Source: Cladopsammia gracilis
Lineage: Eukaryota > Cnidaria > Anthozoa > Scleractinia > Dendrophylliidae
Reading direction: 5' to 3'
DNA: 64,000 bases
Assembly: GCA_022457155.1 (NCBI GenBank)
Contig: JAJGOT010000258.1
Location: 742,501 to 806,500, forward strand
Part shown: one piece after another, positions 25,401 through 35,912 of the stretch
Numbering within the stretch: position 1 is the first letter of the stretch
How the letters are laid out: every line of letters starts with the position of its first letter
Translations under genes and position numbers: made by a program
Notes under the pieces: generated by a model
What the model saw: the letters and a program-made list of their open reading frames with translations, nothing else
Told to the model about the DNA's origin: nothing
Databases searched by the model: none

Positions 25401-28400
25401 ATGAATGAATGAATGAATGAATGATTTAGTGAATAAATGAATGACTGGCTTTATAACTGAATGCTGCCTGACCTTGTGGCTGTCCACAAGACTTACTTTA
25501 CTGACAAACGTGATCAATCTGACCATTTCGGACCGCCTAGCTGTCAGAAAAACTGACTGTCAGATCGTCTGTCAACAATGATCTGAATTAGGGGCTAACG
25601 GCGGGCCGTCAGACAGATTGACCTGCACTCCACTTACTCTATCAAAAAAATGAATTATGTATTAGATAAGATGCAAACTTATCCATGTACTCTCCATAAC
25701 TAACCATTGCAAAATCTGCTACCAACACGAGCTCGTTATATCGTGTCTCTTTCGTTGTAAGATACGGTTTATATATGTCATCCGTATTTGATATGCTACG
25801 TCGAATCTGGAATTAAAAAAAACCAAAGAATATACTTATAAGATGCTATCCAAGCCAATGAGGTTGTAGTAAAAAAAAAGTATTTATGCGGCTCTTTCTG
25901 TGTAAAATCTACAATCGAATTCGTCGACAATTGTCTTTGGGACACTTCAAAAAATGGGCACTCATTAATATTTCTTCAAGAATTATAAAACATTTCGGCC
26001 ACCGGGTTACTAGAAATGATCCCCTTCCCCCTCCCCGCTCGGACAATGTTGTTTTGTGATGGGTGGGGGAGGGGGTATTTACCAAGAATTTCTCTTGACG
26101 GTTAAGAAAAGGTACGAGCGTCCCAAAAATATTGTCGAAGATTATAGGTAACACTATTTGGACGATTCTATCACGCTATCTAACTATTTTAGGCCATTTC
26201 TTCACGCTGGGTAACTCAAGGTCTCGATATTTTAGTGAAGCTGCCGCACCTATTTACTTTTTTCTGGGTACTTCGGTAACACTGCGACGATTATTGTAAA
26301 TAATTTATTGTTTCAAAATTAAAGTGGACACGTTTTTTTCAATGGTTATTATTAATTTATGGGTCATTTTATTTGTTTTAAAAAGCATTTCTATATACGG
26401 ACCGGTGATGGTTTAAAGAAATCGCTAAGTTAATTAGTCCCCTTACCCAACTGGTAAGAAAATAAACAAAGGAAATGTGTATACTTTTGAAAACGGCCCG
26501 GGACTATCCACTGAGACAGCAGAATCTGCATGTTTCTCCTCGTTTCCTAGCAAAATAAATAAAAAGCAATGAATTGGTTTAGGCTTAGAAACAAAATTCC
26601 CGAAAAATGGGCTAAAGCTGTAAAATTCTTTCAAAAATTTCTAAAGTTCTCTCAAAAATTTCTAAAATTCTCGAAAAGTCATAACGACGCAATTCAGTTT
26701 CTCTCTTGTTTCTGATTGAACTGATAGGTGGCTCACTGGAGTCAGCCATATTTGCTGCCAACGGAGATGGAATTCATGGAAAGCATAATTTGAGTGGGGA
26801 AACCGCTGATTAGTTGCACTGTAGACACCAATGTGAGGGTGAGCCCTCAAGTTGGTCAGCGGCGCGACGTTTTTGCTTGTGTAATGTTGTTAAAGGCTCT
26901 GTTTACATGGAAAGAGGATGATCCTAGAAGGTTCATTTGGTTTATTGCATAAATGCGGCTTTCAAAATCAACTTTTCATTTGTTTTACAAGAACATATAT
27001 AATTTGGCATTGATTATAAATATATTCTTTCCAATATTTCGTCAGCACGGCCTGACTTCTTCAGGGAATAAAATGACTACAAGAAAAACGTTACAATATA
27101 AATCGCCAAGAAACAAAAGGATATTAGAAAAGGACATATTAGGATATATCAGTTAAGAAAAAGGATACAAAAGGATATATCAGTTCCTTTGTATTTATAT
27201 CAAATTTGGTGGCTAGATCCACCAGGATCCGACGCGCTACGACGCGCTTTTGCATTGTCCGTTGGCCCTTGCAGATATTTCCAACGGTGTTCATTTAGTT
27301 GGGAGTAGTCTATTGATGGGTTTAAGGCAATATCAGCCATTTTTAGTGTCACGTCACTTGGAAGAGTCAAAAACATACTTGTATTTATAGAAATCCAGAA
27401 ATATATGGTTCAGTTTTGTTTCAAAATGCAGCTACAAAACAAAAAACACTGAAACCAACATTTTTGTATTTGGCTGCAAAATACCAGCATGGAAATGGTT
27501 TGCAACTGGAAAAAAATAAATTAGCCAATTGTTTTCAAGTTTTTCTCTTTTGTTTTGGAGGTATCACTAAAGCGTATTACGGTAAGTTTTCCCTTTCAAG
27601 TAATCACTTGATATGTTCCTTTCGTTATGCTGATAGTATTCTCTGTACAAGCAAAGGTACTTTGACCAGAAAAGAGCGCACCCGCATGACAATACCCCGT
27701 TTTAAAAGTTGTTAAAGAAGTAAATATAAACAGAATCAAAGGTTTACCGCAGTTTTTGTGAATATCACTAGAGTCATCTTCTTTGGCTTGGAAAACCTTG
27801 TGCGCTCCACTCATCTGCGAATTTCAAAATAAGTAAATTTACCTGTACTTTTTGATATCAAGTGTACGTAAAATGTTTTAACAGGTTGGCTTTGTTTTGC
27901 CTTTTAATTGTGTATAAACTGGACATCCTTTCATTCGCTTCACTACGCATCAGTGTAATACCGGAAAGAAGGAATTTGTATATTAACCCTCGGACGTACA
28001 AACGGTGGGGGTGGGAGTATGATTAGCATATGCCATTTTTAGTAGCCGTTCGTTTATCCTTTAGACACATGTTGGCAAAGTTTGGCGACAACCGGTTGCT
28101 ACGGTAACAAGATATGACGTCATAAGTAACATGCGGCCACTTTAGAATGAAAAGGGCATTTTTCACCTTTTTTCAGTGAAAAAAAACATATAAAATGCTA
28201 CGAAAAGCATCAAAATGTTTAATTGTATGTTATTTTGCAACTCTAGCAAACAATATTTGCAATTTCCGCATTTTCCCAAAAAAAATTTTTTTTGTAAAAT
28301 CCAAGATGGCGGCCACCTTGGCGGGCGTTTTGGATGACGTCACGGACCCCCAGCAGCGCCACAACCCATAATATTTATCTTATCTTGTAGAGCACATCTC

Positions 28401-31400
28401 GGACTATCTATTAGATGTAAAATATTACCGAAATATTGCAACATCGCAAAAACCTAAGGGGGGTTGGAACAACCCCCCCCCCCCCCCCCTTTTGTACCAC
28501 GGTGGGGGTATAAGTTTGCGAGTACGTCTGAGGGTTAACCGATGCAATATCAAAAAGTCTTTATCTGGATAATTGTTTTACTTTCCCAAATTTATCTGGA
28601 CAATTGTTTTCCTTTCCTAAATTTAACAATTTGCAAATCGTTATTTTTAGATGATTGTTTTTTCTTATTACGGTTTGTATTTTAATCAAAGATAACCTAA
28701 TTCGAATTATTATCCACTTTCATCGAATTGTTTTCAACTGGTTTTTAATGAATTTTAGCGCTATTAATTGAGCCAGCCAGCGATTTTTATAATACGCCGA
28801 TCGCCGCGAAAGGCGTATAGAATTGCTGATATTGTATAAGAATCCCATGTATATCTGTGCAGGTGGCTTGCGAACTGTTCCGTACTTAAATCCATACTTT
28901 TTACCACATTTTTCTAGCCTGTATTTAGCATATCCAGAAAATATGGTTGATCGACGATATCTTCTGATAGGTTATCTAGACAATGATTAAATTTTCCCTG
29001 TATAAAAACCTTAATTTCCACTTTTGATAACTTTGATCATGTAACATATCACGTGATATGAAATTAAAATAAGAACGAAATCGGTGATATGGTAGCGACT
29101 TTTTGTTCTACAGATTATAAATCAGCGTTTCTGTTTTAGATTTTATATATATCTTACACGCCCCCAAAAAGAAATGCTGCATAAATTAAGTGAAAAATAA
29201 ACTGGAACATTAACTAATTTCCAGAAATACGGTACAAGTTTTCTTTCTCGGGCCATTTACAAGAGAAAATTTCGGATATGACAACTTTTTTTGGACAATA
29301 AAAAAACTGTCTTGCTAGTTTTCCGGCAAATACATTTGTGATAGAAAAAAATGGAAAATTTTCTCATAAACACGAGCAAAAAACACTTTGTCAAAAACAA
29401 TTTGATAGCGTGCATGCCCGGGGGGGGGGGGAGGGAGTACTCCCGACAATTTAGGATAAGTGTGTGCCGCCAAGGTTCAAACCCTGACCCTAATCGAGAT
29501 TTGATAGCCTTTTTAAGGCCCAAAACCAGACGTGTAGTACAGTTTTAACAGGCCATATCTTTTTCGTTTTGCGCGTTGGGGTAGGTACTGCAATTTAGTG
29601 ACCCTATCTAAGGAATATCTAAGGATCACAATACCAAAAATACCAAAAAGGATACTCTATTTAAGGACCGGCCACCTCAAAAACCCTACGCTATTGGGCG
29701 GCACATACCTATATAGCGTATATAAGGGAGTATCCCCCCTCCCGGGCGTGCATGGAGCTTTAGTACGTAGAGTCAATGTGTTTTAAACCTACCTTGTTGC
29801 TATTGTCAGGTGTGACATAGAAAGTGTCTTTTCCATCATCTATTATTCCTCTGTAAAAAACAAGGAAATAGGACAATTGGATAGTGAAATACTTGTAATG
29901 CCAATCGTAAAAAACGATACAACAGATGTAGGCCATTTTAAAAAGGAACGATTCTGTAAATGTTTTGGTTGGTGGGTAAAAATCAAGAACGTATTTCAAC
30001 TAAATAATAAAAGCCAGAGGCAGTCCTTCAAATCATACGGATGAGGGTGACACATGAATGAGTGTTTTTCATTGTTTGTATTATTTTCTCTCCCCTGCTG
30101 GGCTCGAAAAAATACTACGCAACTCGTAAAATAGCCGCGCGTATTCATGATCTGTTGAAAGGCCAGTGTCATTAAACCCCCCCCCCCCCCCCCCCCCCCC
30201 CACCACCACCACCCCCACTCCCCAAAAACAATGTTTCTATATCAACAAAAAACGAAAAATAATGGTCCAGTTTTGTAATATATTGCCAACCTAGTGAACA
30301 GAAATGTCCACGAGTGTCTCTAGTCATAGACAGACTTAGTCTAACGTTTTCCAAGTTCTTGCAGTTTTTGTTCCCCATTCAGTAATTGGTTTTCTTTCTT
30401 TTTCTTGGTGTTTAAGTATTATTTTATATGAATGTATAGTTGACTTTTTGAAAACATGGCCAACGAAAGTTACAGCAATTTCACTGCAACTAGCCCAAAC
30501 AAGGCTTTTTATGACCCCTATCACCCCGAAAATCAAAGAGAAGAGAGAGAAGAGGGAAAGGGAGCGAGAGCGAAAGAAAAAAACACTAGCAACAGTCTAT
30601 AGTTTTTATATTATGGAGTTTAGAGAAAAAACAAGGCCAAGCACACTCACAGACGCTTACTTAGGGCGACATCCTTTTCAGAAATCTAGCTGGGTGCAAA
30701 GGTGTATTTAGCATGGTTTTAACCGAGAAATTAAAGGTCAATCCCCATGACATAGCCCCTTTAAACCATCAAGTAAGGTGTATATATCCCTCTACGGTAA
30801 CATTATGTATACTATTCCCCTAGGGGAATATTAGAAGACAAAGAAGACAAAGTAACTGTACATGTATTGCTTATTATCGAGTTAAATGATAAAATGGAAA
30901 GATCACCTAAGTCCCGAACATGTGTTTAGGACAACACTGGAATCCTTCATGCCACGGATAGTTCCTTGGTAATGGCAGTCATCGGTACCTCCCTGTGACG
31001 AGCAAACGAAAAAAAACACTTAGACAAAATATCTATCATAAGACATACATGCACTTACGTTTTAATCATCAATTATTTTGACACAGATCAGACACAGGTG
31101 GATAGTACATCGGGAAGATTCATTAAGCTGACTCTAAAGTTAAGATGAATGCTATGTGTATCTCAGACTTTTGTAACCCGGAAAATACTTAGGCCTAGTA
31201 CTGCCTTATTCACGGATGCCATTTTATTTTGTGGTCATTATATAAAGACCCTTCTATACACACAAAATTGAATAATGAAAAAAAGGCCAATAGGAATTTA
31301 TTAGGCATATACCAACTACATTCTCGGATTTTAATAATTATCAAAGCAGTCATTCACTACGGTAATAATAAACACTTCATGACTTCGTCTCGGGAAACAT

Positions 31401-33554
31401 CGAGATTTTCGGGAAACAAAATTCACCGTCTCCCGAGGGATCAATCATTAAGTGATTTGTTATATAGCAACACAAAAACACAACACAACAAAGTTGGAAA
31501 AACGCGCCGAACATGCCACCTTTTGTCACGGTCTAATCACGTGCGTTAGCAGGCAACAGTGAAAATGTTGCCCGCTCATGGACGTTTGGCAGGAAACAGT
31601 TTGTTGACCATCCATGAATCAACCAGTGAACGCACGCGTTGCATTGAGAAAAACTCTAGCTATATAACAACAGGTTTTGCAGTTTTCCTTTTCATGGTAC
31701 AACTGTGCTTATGTAACAGTTGTATTCAGATAATGAGACGAACAGGGCAGCAACATATTTCCAACATGGAGATCCACGATATATCATGTAAATATCTGAA
31801 TTGCAAACATTAATTCTCCGTTCAACCTTTCATAGTAACAATGGAATGCGATATCATTTTCCCCAATTATGTTGTCTGATGGTTGCCTTCCACTATTGGA
31901 TCAAAATCGGGGCCTCAAAACGCCAGAGAATACAGGTAAATCACGTCAATTTATGTACATCTGTAAACGTGCGCGTTCCGTGTGAATGCTGCAAACTATC
32001 ATAATGATGATAAAACTAATTAATTCCTATTTGCCTTTTTTCATTTTTCATTTTTCTATGACAACGTTATTGCGATCAGGTGTATGTCCAACAACTCAAC
32101 GCAAACCGTGCTTTTCAAGGATTGACGCTTAAGTTCCAGGACATCTAGCTAGCGATTTTGACACATTAATAAAGTTCTTATTATTATTATTATTATCGAC
32201 CAATGGACGTTCAACTGAGTAATCAAAGATACCAACAAACATTTATCCAGGTCATCATGTACAGTTTGGAGGTTACGATGGTAATGGGGCGACACTACAC
32301 AGCACGATTAGCCTTTTGAACAAACCTTCTTTACCTCAGTAAACATTTATAAATTAAAACACAGGGAGTTTGGTAACTAAGGATACATCTTAAGGAAGAT
32401 TAGAGTGCATTCCAACACAACCTGCAAATGTTTAGATAACTGGATCTTATTTTGGATATATGTTAAGTCAAGTGAAAAGAACTAGAAGCATATTAATATC
32501 ATTTGGCCATATTCTTTTTGCATCTTGCATTTACCTGTTCCATAATTTCTGAGCCATCGTTAGCAAACGTGCGCATTGCAAAATATGGAGAAATAAGTTC
32601 CCTGCAATAGAAAAAGAAATTAAGCTTTTCTCGTCCGATAATTTAATGACAACAGTTAAAAGAAAAAATAACACAATTTATGAAGTGGTTGTCTTTGACG
32701 CTATCATTTGTCCTCATTTTTTTTTTCGCATACTCCGATTTCAATCTCTTCATAGAAAAACAACATTTTAACAATTTCAATTTGCTCTTGAGTCAGATCG
32801 AAGGCAAAATGGTTGTAGTGAGTCGTAATATTGTTAAATGTTATTATCACTGAACGAAGATGATTGTTTCCTCTTCTTTTTATTTTATAGCTCCAATTTA
32901 AATTGGTTTTATATCCAACCCAGTAGTTTTAAATTGGCAAAGCGGCTCTAACCATCGGACGGACAAGGAGGTAATTATAAGGGGGGGGGGCACCACCACC
33001 ATCACTGAAGATTTTCTCAAGATAATTTGTTGTTACCAAATGCCGTCTTCAGTAGCAGTTCGTTTATCCTTGAGACACATTGGAATCCACACATTGGAGA
33101 GAATCGGTTGCTTTGGTAAAGCGATGTGAGATCATAAGTAACATGAGGTCAGGCCATTTTGAAGGAAACTTCAAGAAATTCCCCAGCAGCGTTATATGCC
33201 ATAATATTTACCTTATCTTGTAGCGCATATCACAGGCTATCTATTAAAGGCAAGGGGTGGGAGGAGGGGGTTGCAACAACCGCCCCCACCCCCCTCTTGT
33301 ACCACGGTGGGGGTCTACTGTACATTTAAGTGTAAGTCCGAGGGTTGAAATTAAACAACAAAATAAAAATTATACATATATTTGTGCTTATCACAATGCT
33401 CAACTGAAAGAACCAGTCTTAGACGTTGCGATCATGGATTCGTTGATTCGTTACAGTCGTTTATAATTTAAAAGGTTGGATTATTTGAATTAAATTGTGT
33501 TAATTAGTCGGTTTGTGTTCCCATCAAATAGGTGACATTTTTGATGGGAATACA

Positions 33555-33644
<90 letters not shown>

Positions 33645-35866
33645 TACAGTCTCAAATAGCTATGTTTTTGAAAATCAGTGTGTGCATATATATAATGTGC
33701 ATGTATACTTATTTCTCTTGATATCTAGGATCCAGTCCTTGTCAAAAGCTTTTAATCTGTAGGACACTTGATTCAAGTGACTTCCCTAGAAAAACAGCCA
33801 AACACAAGATAGAAAACACAGTGAAAACTGTTACGTATCACCCTCTATAAATAAAATTGTAACCTTACCTTACCTAACACAAATAATGTCCAGGCCCTGG
33901 TTGTTCGAAAAGTGGATAGCGCTATCCACCGGATAAACCACTGTCCAGCGGATAACACAAAGGATTTTGTTAATATTTATCCACTGGATAGTGATTTAGC
34001 CGGTGAATAGCGCTATCCGCCTTTTGAACAACTTGGGCTTGAGCTAAAGTTAGCACCGCTATTAAGGACAGACGGTTAAGACGGCAGCCATCATTGGAAA
34101 AGCTACGGTTTTAATAAATGGAATGTGGAATTTCATGCTTTTACATAATGATTCCAATAATCCATTTCTCGTTTTACTATTTTTTTTAATATTTCTTTAG
34201 CTTTATAACACCGGATTACATATCAATATAATAACGATAAATATATATCAACTATCTTAAAGAGATATTTGAAGCCTCCAATAACAGACCTTTTGTTCCG
34301 GACGCAAGACTTCAATTCAACTGTAAGTCTAGCTTATTGCATTGCTAATGCAACTCCTCTTATAACAGTGATTGCCGCATGCATTTATTAGTGCTTAGAA
34401 TTTTTCTTGAAAATGAAAGACAACAATAGAGTCTGTTGAAAAAGGCACCATCGCAAAACTCGTAAATTTGAGAATCATATCAAAGCTATAGTTGTCTGAC
34501 AAAGAACGACTGTTATTGAACATTATAAAATGCTCAAGGAAATGCGTGCGCTATGATTGGTTAAACCAAGTTCATTATAACTCGAGAAAGCACGCGCGTG
34601 ACGTAAGGTTCATTATAACCGATTCTATAATTCAACACATTGATACACTGCCCAAAAATGGTAAAAAGGTTATCGATACACTCTATGTCTACATGACGTA
34701 TATCCAACGATGGAGGTAAATTTCGCATTTTGACAAGAGAATGCGAAAATGACGGACCGGCCTCGATATTTTTTCTTCAAACTGTGCTTTTTTATCAATG
34801 TGTTGAATTATAAAACTATTATAGCGCTCAAGATTGCTTGATATCGCCTAATTTTAGCCGACTCGGACAACGGCCTCGTCGGCTAAGAATTAGGCGATAT
34901 CACGCGCGCTTTCGTGCTATAATAGTTAATAAATATTTTACAAAAGAAATAAACAAACAAGCACGTGGGAATTTTTAAGAACACTCGAGAAGTCCGGAAA
35001 GCACTCGCCTTCGGCACGTGCTTCTCTGCATATCTCTCGTGTTCTTAAAATTTTCCGCGTGCTTTTTTTGTTTCTTTAAGTAATGATCCGCATAAGAAGT
35101 ATAGCGCTGAACGGCAATACACGATGGAATGTCAACGTTTTTCATTGTTACAACTAGTGATCTCATTTGTCTAGACTCAAAAACTGCTAAAAAGTAAATA
35201 TACCATGCGCGATTTAGGGGTAACACTTATCCTTTTGTTAAAACAACAGAATACTACAACACAAAAGAACGACACTACAATAGAATACAATACCATCGAA
35301 TATATTAGAATACATAATTTTACCTAATACAATGGAGGTGTACAATGTACAATGGAGCTGACACCCTAAATCGGGCATCATATGAAAGAAAAGGTTCAAG
35401 GTGCATTTTGTCTAATTTTTTCAAGGTTTCAAGCAATTTGAGACCCAATCGCACAACATGCTATTCTGATTGGTTAAGCACGAACATTTCCTAAAATTTA
35501 ATTGACGCAAATGGATTTTCTTTATTTTTATACTGAAATATAATTATGAACCATCAGCCCCTCCTCTATTCTTGAAACAAAAGATATTCTATGCGGAAAA
35601 GAGCCAATGCCGCGGAACAATGAAGTTTACTATAGTTCTTAGGAGGAATGTTTGGGAAAGCAATGTACAGTTTTTCATATCATTTTAGTGCATTTAATGG
35701 AAACCATGTGAAAGCTAATTCAGCTTAAGCTTTTCAATTTTTAAATGCAATTAAAATATTAAAATTTTTAAAATTATTGAAATTTATTTAATAAATTGAA
35801 ATTATTTATTAAAATACTAAAGCTTGCCGAAAAGCTTCCGCTGAAATGGTTCGTTGCGTTAGTTTG

Positions 35867-35912
<46 letters not shown>
